Source: Candidatus Falkowiibacteriota bacterium
GTDB lineage: Bacteria > Patescibacteriota > Patescibacteriia > Patescibacteriales > JALSMD01
Reading direction: 5' to 3'
NCBI GenBank assembly: GCA_026987855.1
Contig: JALSMD010000138.1
Coordinates: forward strand, 1-5,693
DNA length: 5,693 bases
Numbering within the stretch: the first letter of the stretch is position 1; each line of letters starts with the position of its first letter. Below, one piece after another: positions 1 to 5,693 of the stretch. Below the pieces are notes generated by a model, which had not been told where the DNA came from, did not search any database, and worked only from the letters and a program-made list of their open reading frames with translations. Position numbers and translations under genes: made by a program.

Positions 1-65
1 GGGAGTTGTTTTTTATGGGAGAAGAGGAAAAAAAAGAAAAGAAGAAAAAACAATTGATGAGATGA
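1..65 (+). CDS. 3' end of an upstream gene, product unknown (partial)
   Basis: The third frame is open from the left edge to a TGA at 63-65 and reads as a short hydrophobic stretch (ELFFM) followed by a very charged tail rich in Glu and Lys, ending QLMR. The stop overlaps the ATG of the next gene as ATGA (62-65), the usual sign of translationally coupled genes in one operon. A hydrophobic end followed by a charged tail would fit the cytoplasmic C-terminus of a membrane protein, but only about 20 residues are visible, so no function can be given. All three + frames are open over much of this purine-rich stretch, so the frame choice rests mainly on the ATGA overlap. The competing reading is that the large downstream gene itself extends to the left edge. 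Confidence 0.5.
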   Translation, partial: ELFFMGEEEKKEKKKKQLMR

Positions 66-3000
66 GGCAAATCATTGCTAGTGGCGGTTATAAAGTTTTT
101 AACAGCCGGGAAGTTAAACCAAAATTTACACAAAAAGAAGAACCTAGAAAAGAGACAGAAAAAACAGAAGAAGAATTACTAGACAACAAACTTATAAAAG
201 ATTTTGAAGAAAAATTTAAAAGAATAAGAAATAATTATCAGGATAATCCCCAAGAAAAGAGAAAACAATTAGAGAATTTATTAAAAACTATTAAAAAAGA
301 GGAAGAATTACTTACAGAAGATGAAATGCGAGCAAAACAAAGGCTAGTAATTTTAAAAAAGGATATAATAGCCGCAATCAACAAAATTAGGGATGAGATA
401 TTAGAGAAAAACAAAGAGTCTGAGAGCGCAAAAGAAAAGGACGACAGCATAGAACTGGAAGAAGAAAAAAACAAAGAAGATGCATCGCAAAAAGAAGCTA
501 TAAAAGAAAAAACAATTGAAGAATATTTAGAAGAGCTTGGCTTTAAGGTAAATATTGAAGATTTAGAACTTGCCATAAAGTATAAAGTTGATGAAAGTGG
601 AGAAATAAAAATTGACGAGAAAGGCAAAAAAGATATTTTAGATATTTTAAAAAATTTAAGAGGAACAGAAAACTTAACAGAAGAGGAAAGAGAGTTAATT
701 ATTCAAAATACAGCTACCGTGTTAGATGAAGCTGTCAATAGAGAGACAGAGCGTGAATTTTCAAAGTTATGGAAACATCATAAAAGAGTATTGTTGGCTG
801 GTGGTTTAATTTCTCTAGTAGCAGGAATAGCAGGAACAGGAGTAAGAATGTTGGGAGGAGGAATGATTACTAAAGCAGCTGGATCTTTAGCTGGCGGTAT
901 TTTGGGTGCGAGCGCTGGTTTTGTGCGCGCTTGGGCACGAGAAAGATTTAACCCTATTTTAGAAAGAATTAAGAAGGATAATTTAAAGAAGTTTATAGAA
1001 ATTAAAGAAGAAAAGGCAGAAGAATTATTAACCCAAGAAAATATTAAAATTGTTCTATTACAAGAATTAAGAAGTTCTTTGATTAATAAAATAATTGATA
1101 CATCGCGCCTTAGCAGAGAAACTAAAATAGAAGAATACAAAAGATTAGTGCGAGAATTTATTAGTCATAATAAAGAATTAAAATCACTAGAAAAAGATAA
1201 ACAAGAAAAGCTTGTCAATAGCTTGAGTGCGTTGGCATTGATTACTAACGAAAATTCCCAGATGTTTAGTGATTTACTGGAGGATAAAAAACGCGAAATA
1301 AAAATTGGAATAAAAACAAAAGCAACTTTGCGAGGAGGAGCTTTGGGCTTGGCGGTGGGGGTAGCAAATTCTTTTACCAATATTCCAAATGCTGGTTATA
1401 TTTTTAGTGGTTTATTAAGTAGTTTAGCAATAGGAGGATCTTTAGATGCTTGGATGAAAAGAAAAATCAAAGAAGGCGCAATAGAAGATGTGGTAATGGA
1501 TGTTGAGAGAATTTTAAATCAAGAGGCGATTGGACAAAAAGAGATAATTAAATTACATACACTTTTAAAGAGCGGTGTTTTAAATAAATATCCTATTATT
1601 AGGGAGCGAACTAGAGAGTTTCTGTTAAAAAATGCTTTAGAAGACTTAACTGATAACAAAATAGATGAAGAATTTGCCGAAGAAATCAAACATAAACTAG
1701 AAGGAAAAAAATTAAAACATTTACGCAAAATTTCTGCTTATACTCTTGGTTTTAGTGTAGGTTTGACAGGTGGTATGATAGGCAAAACTATAGTAGAAAA
1801 GGCAGGAGAAATGCTTTCTTCTGGTCTTGTGCAAAATAGTTCGGATATTGATATTAAAGACAATAAATTAGTATATTCTCTGTTAGTAGGAGTTCCCGAA
1901 GAGGTAAAAGAAACAATTTTACAAGATGAATCTTCCTTAGCTTATTTGCAGAAAATTGACAAATTTATTATTGAATTAAGTATGCAAGCAGATGCAAATA
2001 GTCAATCGGCGAGAAGAGAAATAGAAAATCTATTAAAAGAAGCTGTTGCAGATGGTAAAATTAGTGATGATGAATATCAAAAAATATCTGAAATTTATCA
2101 AAGGATTTTCCCGCCTGTAGCTACTGAGCCGTCAAAAGTCCCAGAACCCCCCAAAGCTGAAATATCTCCTGAGGAAGCAGAGCGCCCTGTTGAACCAGGT
2201 GCCAAAGAAAAAGTGGAAGATATTGGAAAAGAAATAGTTATTAAAAAAGAAGAAAAATTAGCCGAGCCCATAGAAGTAAAAATTGGAGGCAAAGTTGATA
2301 CTTTTTCAGAAGCAATTTATGAAGCAGCCAAAGAAGCTTATAGTAAGGGAGATTATGAAAGAGTAGATAATTTTATTCATAATGTTTTAGGAGATGAAGT
2401 AAAAATTAATGATCAAGATCGCTTTAAGTTTTTGCAAAAAGCAGTGAGAGTTTTATCGATAAGAAATATAGGTAAAATAGGAGATGAAAGTGTTAAAAAT
2501 TTAGTTTATGAAGGCAATATAGTAAAATTGAATGCAGATGGAACTTGGAGTGTGGAAAAGGCAGGGGGAAATTATGGGCCGCAGGCAGTAACCGAAGAAC
2601 AATTGCGAGAAAATGCTCACAATATTCAAGAGAAGTCGGAAAAAGTAAAAATTTTATCTTTAAAGGAAATCAACTCACAACTTAAAGAATCTTTGGGTGT
2701 GAATGATAAAGAGGAAGATGAGAATGTGGTTATTATCCAATTTGGAGATTTAATTCAAATTAAAATTAATGATGATACAATTGATATTGATTTAAATAAA
2801 GGCAATTGGAAAATAGATGAATATAATTTAGAAGGAAAATTAGATGAAATTCCAGAAGATAACAGAATTAAATATTTTAAAGAATTGATTGAAAAAGCAA
2901 AACATCCTTTTGAAGACGAAGATTATTGGGGGGAAGAAATTAAATTAGATGACAAATATATTGTCCGCCAATTAAATACACAGGCGCCAATTAAATTTTT

Positions 3001-3733
3001 TGACATAAAAGAAAATGATAATTTTGATAAAATTCCAGATATAGCCCAAATAGGTGATACGTATATTTATCGGGAAGATAATGAAACGTGGAATCAGTTT
3101 GAGAAAAGAGTTATAAATGAATACGTGACTATAAGTCATGAGAGAGAGCAATTATTAAATAATTTCGGTCTTACTAGTCAGGAAATAGAACAATATGGGA
3201 TTGAAAATATTGTTACGGAAAATAATTTGGAAGAAAAATTAGAATTTATCAAATTACATAAAGAATCTTGGTCGCCAGAAAAAATAAAAACTTTCTTTAT
3301 TGTTAGTGAAGAATTAAACAAAGATTACAACGACCCTTCTTTTAGTAAAATTTTTGAGAAATTAGATCCAAGTTTCTATAAAAATCCAAACTTAGCCAAA
3401 GCGTTAATTGAATTAAATGAGGAAAAGTATAGCCAAGGAATTAAAGATTTATTAAAGCCAGCTCTTTTGACTTATAATAATCAAAGAGGATTTGAGTATA
3501 AGGATGGTTTGCTTAAAATAAAGGGCGTACATGATGGCAGAGGTTCTGAATATACTATTTTGCTCGACTTAAAAAATAATAAAATTGGTTTAGACGGTCC
3601 AGCTAAATGGAATTTTGGCACAAAGGGTTGGTTTAAAGCAAGGCCAGCTTTAGAGTTAACAGCTGATAATGTAAAGGCTGTTTTAAATAAGGTACATGAA
3701 TTTTCGGCACAAGAATTGGGGATAGAAAAATAA
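62..3733 (+). CDS. Giant membrane-associated protein with glycine-rich hydrophobic hairpins, unknown function (1223 aa)
   Basis: I do not recognise a named family. Residues about 20-240 are Lys/Glu-rich and helical, probably coiled coil, with no signal peptide. Three glycine-rich hydrophobic regions follow: 243-288 (two segments around MLGGGM), 425-461 (two segments split by NIPNAG) and 558-578. The first two end in a similar AW-plus-basic motif (RAWARER at 289-295, DAWMKRK at 462-468) and are separated by charged helices, so they look like repeated membrane hairpins. Residues 663-672 (ADGKISDDEY) resemble the acidic loop of TerB-like helical domains, a weak hint. A proline-rich linker (about 684-715) leads into an acidic C-terminal half. 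Residues 742-829 could be a divergent LysM-like module (opening at DTFSEAI, closing at VYEGNIVKLNADGTW), which is speculative. The last 80 residues look beta-rich. The ATG at 62 is chosen for the ATGA overlap with the upstream stop, but the frame stays open to the left edge, so the start is not certain. A membrane-anchored scaffold or envelope protein is plausible; a phage tape-measure protein is less so given the housekeeping neighbours. Confidence 0.85.
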   Translation: MRQIIASGGYKVFNSREVKPKFTQKEEPRKETEKTEEELLDNKLIKDFEEKFKRIRNNYQDNPQEKRKQLENLLKTIKKEEELLTEDEMRAKQRLVILKKDIIAAINKIRDEILEKNKESESAKEKDDSIELEEEKNKEDASQKEAIKEKTIEEYLEELGFKVNIEDLELAIKYKVDESGEIKIDEKGKKDILDILKNLRGTENLTEEERELIIQNTATVLDEAVNRETEREFSKLWKHHKRVLLAGGLISLVAGIAGTGVRMLGGGMITKAAGSLAGGILGASAGFVRAWARERFNPILERIKKDNLKKFIEIKEEKAEELLTQENIKIVLLQELRSSLINKIIDTSRLSRETKIEEYKRLVREFISHNKELKSLEKDKQEKLVNSLSALALITNENSQMFSDLLEDKKREIKIGIKTKATLRGGALGLAVGVANSFTNIPNAGYIFSGLLSSLAIGGSLDAWMKRKIKEGAIEDVVMDVERILNQEAIGQKEIIKLHTLLKSGVLNKYPIIRERTREFLLKNALEDLTDNKIDEEFAEEIKHKLEGKKLKHLRKISAYTLGFSVGLTGGMIGKTIVEKAGEMLSSGLVQNSSDIDIKDNKLVYSLLVGVPEEVKETILQDESSLAYLQKIDKFIIELSMQADANSQSARREIENLLKEAVADGKISDDEYQKISEIYQRIFPPVATEPSKVPEPPKAEISPEEAERPVEPGAKEKVEDIGKEIVIKKEEKLAEPIEVKIGGKVDTFSEAIYEAAKEAYSKGDYERVDNFIHNVLGDEVKINDQDRFKFLQKAVRVLSIRNIGKIGDESVKNLVYEGNIVKLNADGTWSVEKAGGNYGPQAVTEEQLRENAHNIQEKSEKVKILSLKEINSQLKESLGVNDKEEDENVVIIQFGDLIQIKINDDTIDIDLNKGNWKIDEYNLEGKLDEIPEDNRIKYFKELIEKAKHPFEDEDYWGEEIKLDDKYIVRQLNTQAPIKFFDIKENDNFDKIPDIAQIGDTYIYREDNETWNQFEKRVINEYVTISHEREQLLNNFGLTSQEIEQYGIENIVTENNLEEKLEFIKLHKESWSPEKIKTFFIVSEELNKDYNDPSFSKIFEKLDPSFYKNPNLAKALIELNEEKYSQGIKDLLKPALLTYNNQRGFEYKDGLLKIKGVHDGRGSEYTILLDLKNNKIGLDGPAKWNFGTKGWFKARPALELTADNVKAVLNKVHEFSAQELGIEK

Positions 3734-3762
3734 ATTTATTTATTTTTTAAATGTAAATAAAT
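3734..3762 (-). terminator. All-A/T hairpin at the convergent gene junction, possible weak lspA terminator
   Basis: Arms at 3734-3742 (ATTTATTTA) and 3754-3762 (TAAATAAAT) are perfectly complementary over 9 bp with an 11-base loop. Read on the - strand, the stem is followed by a T-rich run (TTATTTTTC), which has the form of an intrinsic terminator for the dksA-like/lspA transcript. On the + strand the stem is followed by AATTAAAAG, which is not terminator-like. The stem has no G-C pair, so it would be weak, and it overlaps the last codons of lspA. In a region this rich in A and T it could be chance. Confidence 0.3.
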
Positions 3763-4185
3763 AATTAAAAGAATAGCACTACTCACAATTAAAATATCAG
3801 CTATATTAAAAATAGTAAAATATTTTAGATCAAAATAATCAATAACATATCCAAATTTAACTCTGTCCCATAAATTACTGATTGACCCCAGACTAATAGC
3901 AATTAAAAACAGAAAAATAATATATTCTTTTTTTTGCCACATTACAACAGTATAAAATAGCAAAAAAGTAATTATAAAAAATATAAAGATAGTTAAAGCC
4001 GCGCCTTTTATAGGAAGAGAAAAAGCGATATAATAATTAGGAGTAAAATTAAATTTTAGCAAATTCCCAAATATTTGGTAATTATTAAATTTTTCTTTCA
4101 GGGCGAGAATTTTTAAAAACCTGTCAAAGACAAACAAAAAGACAATAATCATTAAAGAGATTATTGTCTTTTTGTTTGTAGTCAT
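3736..4185 (-). CDS. lspA: Lipoprotein signal peptidase (signal peptidase II), aspartic membrane protease
   Basis: This is an inner-membrane aspartic protease that cuts the signal peptide from prolipoproteins just before the lipid-modified cysteine. The 149-residue product has the family length and four hydrophobic helices. From the preferred start it shows DRFLK at 21-25 (family DQ/DxxxK motif after helix 1), FTPNYYIAFS at 47-56 (family NxGxAFS), SNLWDRVKFGYVIDYF at 103-118 and FNIAD at 126-130. D116 and D130 are the expected catalytic pair. The NxGAAF motif is altered: the two residues before AF are Tyr-Ile, while the N and AFS are kept. The ATG at 4185 follows the dksA-like stop by 13 bases and places D21 as in other LspA proteins. 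An upstream in-frame ATG at 4236 would give 166 aa and overlap that gene by 38 bases, so it is less likely. No Shine-Dalgarno is seen. A perfect 21-bp hairpin lies within codons 3-19. It is probably co-transcribed with the dksA-like gene. Confidence 0.93.
   Translation of the reverse strand: MTTNKKTIISLMIIVFLFVFDRFLKILALKEKFNNYQIFGNLLKFNFTPNYYIAFSLPIKGAALTIFIFFIITFLLFYTVVMWQKKEYIIFLFLIAISLGSISNLWDRVKFGYVIDYFDLKYFTIFNIADILIVSSAILLIIYLHLKNK
4130..4179 (-). promoter_or_regulatory. Perfect 21-bp inverted repeat at the start of lspA, candidate translational or mRNA-processing hairpin
   Basis: The left arm 4130-4150 and right arm 4159-4179 are exact reverse complements over 21 bases with an 8-base loop (4151-4158). 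In the lspA mRNA the stem begins 3 bases after the preferred AUG (4185-4183) and covers codons 3-19, so it lies within the ribosome-binding footprint. The stem is A/T-rich, but its length should make it stable. The sequence after it on the - strand (CTTTGACAGG) is not a U tract, so an ordinary intrinsic terminator is unlikely. Possible roles are restraint of lspA translation unless ribosomes finishing the dksA-like gene open it, an RNase III-type cleavage site, or protection of the upstream mRNA. The inverted repeat is directly visible; its role is inference. Confidence 0.6.
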
Positions 4186-4198
4186 ATTTCTATGATTT

Positions 4199-4597
4199 TT
4201 AAGTGAGGCTTTGTAATTTTGTCTTACATTTAACACAAGCGCTTGCTACCGGACGAGCTAAAAGTCTTTTTTCCGGAATATCTTCGCCACAATATTTACA
4301 AAGGCCATAAGTGCCATCTTCTATTCTTTTGAGGGCATTATTAATGTCTCGCAAAGCTTGTTCCAGTATTTTTTCTGTAGCCACATTAGTTGTATATTCT
4401 GATATTTCTTGAGCATTTTCGTCTTTTTTGTCTCCATATTCTGGAAATTTTGCCCTATGTTCATCTTTTTCATGATCATCTTTTTGAGTAATGCTATTTA
4501 AGTCTTTGATAATTTGTTCTCTTCTTTCCATTAACTCTTTTTTTATTTGTTCCAAAATTTCCTTTTTTATGGGAATTTTTCTTTTTTGTTTAGTCAT
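4199..4597 (-). CDS. DksA/TraR-family C4 zinc-finger protein
   Basis: This is a 132-residue protein of the DksA/TraR family, whose members bind in the secondary channel of RNA polymerase and alter promoter response, in proteobacterial DksA together with ppGpp. The N-terminal 95 residues are charged and helical, fitting the two-helix coiled coil. The C-terminal zinc finger is complete: C100 and C103 (CKYC), then C121 and C124 (CVKC), spaced CxxC-x17-CxxC, within a typical DGTYGLCKYCGEDIPEKRL context. The tip region has GDKKDENA at 55-62; D56 and D59 match the DxxD part of the DxxDxA tip motif of E. coli DksA, but the Ala is shifted by one, so DksA-like action is not assured. The ATG at 4597 is the first of the frame and lies downstream of a strong promoter match; no Shine-Dalgarno is seen. 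lspA follows 13 bases after the stop. A DksA-type gene next to lspA is a pairing I recall from other bacteria. Confidence 0.92.
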   Translation of the reverse strand: MTKQKRKIPIKKEILEQIKKELMERREQIIKDLNSITQKDDHEKDEHRAKFPEYGDKKDENAQEISEYTTNVATEKILEQALRDINNALKRIEDGTYGLCKYCGEDIPEKRLLARPVASACVKCKTKLQSLT

Positions 4598-4608
4598 ATA
4601 TTTAATTA

Positions 4609-4652
4609 GGATGAAGAAAAATAAATCTTATTTTCTCACATCCAAAATAAGA
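4609..4652 (-). promoter_or_regulatory. Leader hairpin of the dksA-like/lspA transcript, attenuator-like
   Basis: A 9-bp perfect inverted repeat (TCTTATTTT at 4626-4634 with AAAATAAGA at 4644-4652, 9-base loop) lies between the predicted transcription start near 4668 and the ATG at 4597. On the - strand the stem is followed by a T-rich stretch (TTTATTTTTC), giving the form of a weak intrinsic terminator, so premature termination or attenuation is possible. The loop contains GGATG, and CATCC follows 12 bases beyond the stem (4613-4609), so a 5-bp pseudoknot could form just upstream of the start codon. The stem has only one G-C pair, so stability is doubtful. Confidence 0.35.
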
Positions 4653-4674
4653 CATTTAATAAATAGATATTTTT

Positions 4675-4703
4675 ATTATATATTAAAAGCATATTTTTGG
4701 CAA
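4675..4703 (-). promoter_or_regulatory. Sigma70-type promoter for the dksA-like/lspA operon
   Basis: On the - strand, TTGCCA (4703-4698; 5 of 6 to TTGACA) is followed after exactly 17 bases by TATAAT (4680-4675; 6 of 6). Transcription would start near 4668, giving a leader of about 70 bases that contains the hairpin at 4626-4652. Consensus boxes at ideal spacing, correctly oriented in front of an operon, make this the best promoter match in the window. Confidence 0.7.
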
Positions 4704-4757
4704 GTAACCGCCTAGAGTTTGATGTTTTTTACAGTTATCGCGTTTATTAAAAATCGT

Positions 4758-4786
4758 TTGCTTTTTGTTTATAGAAATGATACAAT
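4758..4786 (+). promoter_or_regulatory. Sigma70-type promoter with extended -10 for yvcK
   Basis: TTGCTT (4758-4763; 4 of 6 to TTGACA) and TACAAT (4781-4786; 5 of 6 to TATAAT) are separated by 17 bases. TG at 4778-4779, one base before the -10 box, gives an extended -10 element. Transcription would start near 4793, leaving an untranslated leader of only about 18 bases before the ATG at 4811. No Shine-Dalgarno is present in that short leader. The promoter is divergent from the dksA-like/lspA promoter, with about 54 bases between the two -35 boxes. Confidence 0.6.
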
Positions 4787-4810
4787 AAGTTAAAATTACA
4801 AAGTTTTAAA

Positions 4811-5693
4811 ATGACAAAAATAACAAAAAAAATTGTTACAATTGGCGGCGGCAGTGGGCATTATGTTCTTTTGTCAGGTTTGCGTGATTTGCCTAATATT
4901 GATATTACTGCTATAGTTTCAATGGTTGATAGTGGAGGAAGTACAGGTCGCCTTAGAGATGAGTTTGGAATTTTGCCACCAGGCGATATTCTTAAATGTA
5001 TTTTAGCTCTCTCGCCAAATCGGGAATGGGCACGTAAATTTCTTTTAAAAAGATTTTTATCCAATACACGTTTAAAGGGGCATAATGCGGGGAATTTTCT
5101 CTTAACTATTTTATCTCAATATGCTGGCAGTTTTCCAGCAGGCGTAGAAGCTTTAAGTGAAATTTTGGATATTAAGGGACAAGTATTGCCAGTGACTATT
5201 GATAGAGCAACTTTGGTGGCAGAGCTAACTAATGGAGAGATGTTATATGGTGAAGGCGCTATTGATGTTCCACGAGGAGATCAAAGGGAGAAGATTAAAA
5301 GAACTTTTTTAGTGCCTCACCATACGGATCAAATTAAAGTTTATCCTCCTGTGGTTAAAGCAATTAACAACGCTAATTATATTATTATTGGTCCAGGAGA
5401 TTTATATACCAGTATTACTCCTAATTTTTTGGTATCAGGCGTAAAGGAATCTATTAAAAGAACAAAAGCTAAAATTATTTATATCGCAAACATAATGACT
5501 AAATTTGGCGAAACAGATAATTTTTCTATTTATGATTTTGTTAATAATCTAGAAGATTTTATTAAAAGAAGAGTTGATATAGTTATTGCTAACTCCTATT
5601 CTCCTAGCTTAAAAATTCTTGCTCAATATCAAAGACAAAAATCTTTTTTAGTTAAGGCTCCCGGCAAACAAGAATGGAGAGGAAGAAAAATCG
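4811..5693 (+). CDS. yvcK: YvcK-type gluconeogenesis factor (CofD-like fold), cut by the right edge
   Basis: The frame is open from ATG 4811 to the window end, giving 294 residues without a stop. The gene is recognised by family motifs in order: a nucleotide-binding loop GGGSGH at 12-17 (family GGGTG), SMVDSGGSTGRLRDEF at 37-52, LPPGDI at 55-60, GHNAGN at 90-95 (family GHSxGN), VLPVTIDRATLVAEL from about 122, GPGDLYTSITPN at 194-205 and NIMTKFGETD at 227-236. YvcK proteins are soluble, bind UDP-sugars such as UDP-GlcNAc, and in Bacillus are needed for growth on gluconeogenic carbon and for cell-wall synthesis placement. They share their fold with CofD, the 2-phospho-L-lactate transferase of F420 synthesis, but the motif set and bacterial setting favour YvcK. 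Family members are about 310-330 residues, so probably only a short C-terminal part is missing. It has its own upstream promoter and is divergent from the dksA-like/lspA operon. The start is fixed by an in-frame TGA at 4778 and the GGG loop 11 residues after the Met. Confidence 0.93.
   Translation, partial: MTKITKKIVTIGGGSGHYVLLSGLRDLPNIDITAIVSMVDSGGSTGRLRDEFGILPPGDILKCILALSPNREWARKFLLKRFLSNTRLKGHNAGNFLLTILSQYAGSFPAGVEALSEILDIKGQVLPVTIDRATLVAELTNGEMLYGEGAIDVPRGDQREKIKRTFLVPHHTDQIKVYPPVVKAINNANYIIIGPGDLYTSITPNFLVSGVKESIKRTKAKIIYIANIMTKFGETDNFSIYDFVNNLEDFIKRRVDIVIANSYSPSLKILAQYQRQKSFLVKAPGKQEWRGRKI

Noticed and set aside
238..2292. Several - strand ORFs of 64-129 residues rich in Ser, Phe and Leu opposite the giant gene
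   Set aside because: Ser/Phe/Leu-rich composition is the mirror image of Glu/Lys codons (GAA, AAA, GAG) on the + strand; no starts with context and no recognisable motifs.
62..3733. Phage tape-measure protein
   Set aside because: Length, coiled coil and hydrophobic segments would allow it, but there are no phage genes nearby and the flanking genes are chromosomal housekeeping types.
3736..4152. Shorter lspA model starting at an ATG at the hairpin loop edge (4152)
   Set aside because: It would remove the N-terminal part of helix 1 and leave only 8 residues before the conserved Asp; interesting as a hairpin-exposed start but less family-like.
3736..4236. Longer lspA model starting at the ATG at 4236
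   Set aside because: It adds 17 residues not expected before helix 1 and overlaps the dksA-like gene by 38 bases, while the ATG at 4185 gives family-like spacing to the first conserved Asp.
4491..4715. 74-residue hydrophobic + strand ORF opposite the dksA-like gene
   Set aside because: Its first third is antisense to the well-supported zinc-finger gene, and the rest covers the predicted leader and promoter; A/T-rich antisense gives Phe/Ile/Leu runs by itself.
4861..5064. - strand ORF of 67 residues inside yvcK
   Set aside because: It lies wholly antisense to conserved YvcK motifs and has no family features.
4811..5693. CofD (2-phospho-L-lactate transferase) instead of YvcK
   Set aside because: The GGGSG, DSGGSTGRLR, GHNAGN and GPGDLYTSI motifs follow the bacterial YvcK pattern, and nothing nearby suggests F420 synthesis.
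1..5693. TGA read as glycine (SR1/Gracilibacteria code)
   Set aside because: No in-frame TGA occurs in the supported genes, which end at TAA, and the apparent upstream gene ends at TGA exactly at a start codon overlap.

Overview
This AT-rich chromosomal window carries one very large membrane-associated protein of unknown function, a small reverse-strand operon (a DksA/TraR-type zinc-finger protein followed by signal peptidase II), and the 5' part of a YvcK-type gluconeogenesis-factor gene. The low GC, the heavy Lys/Glu/Ile/Asn usage with AGA-dominated arginine, the lack of Shine-Dalgarno sequences, the tight gene packing, and a giant lysine/glutamate-rich protein with glycine-rich hydrophobic hairpins together suggest Patescibacteria/CPR, perhaps a Parcubacteria-type organism. 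This placement is an inference from style, not a marker-gene assignment. No TGA is read as sense in any supported gene, which argues for the standard bacterial code and against the TGA=Gly code of Gracilibacteria/Absconditabacteria.

Layout: bases 1-65 hold the end of an upstream + strand gene whose stop overlaps the next start as ATGA. Bases 62-3733 (+) encode a 1223-residue protein with a charged, coiled-coil-like N-terminus, three glycine-rich hydrophobic regions, a proline-rich linker and a long acidic C-terminal part. It converges with lspA, with only 2 bases between the two stop codons and an all-A/T hairpin across the junction. On the - strand, the dksA-like gene (4597-4199) precedes lspA (start preferred at 4185, end 3736). 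The 4598-4810 intergenic region holds two divergent sigma70-like promoters, each with a 17-base spacer: one fires leftward into the dksA-like/lspA operon, the other rightward into yvcK (4811 to the right edge). The yvcK gene is cut by the window edge.

How the genes fit together: LspA removes lipoprotein signal peptides in the membrane, the DksA-like protein probably acts on RNA polymerase, and YvcK-family proteins bind UDP-sugars and link central carbon metabolism to envelope synthesis. This is an envelope-and-regulation neighbourhood, not a mobile or defence island. The most unusual DNA signal is a perfect 21-bp inverted repeat (4130-4150 / 4159-4179) inside the first codons of lspA, placed so that its mRNA hairpin starts 3 bases after the AUG. 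A second hairpin lies in the leader of the same operon. I see no CRISPR array, insertion sequence, tRNA or rRNA.
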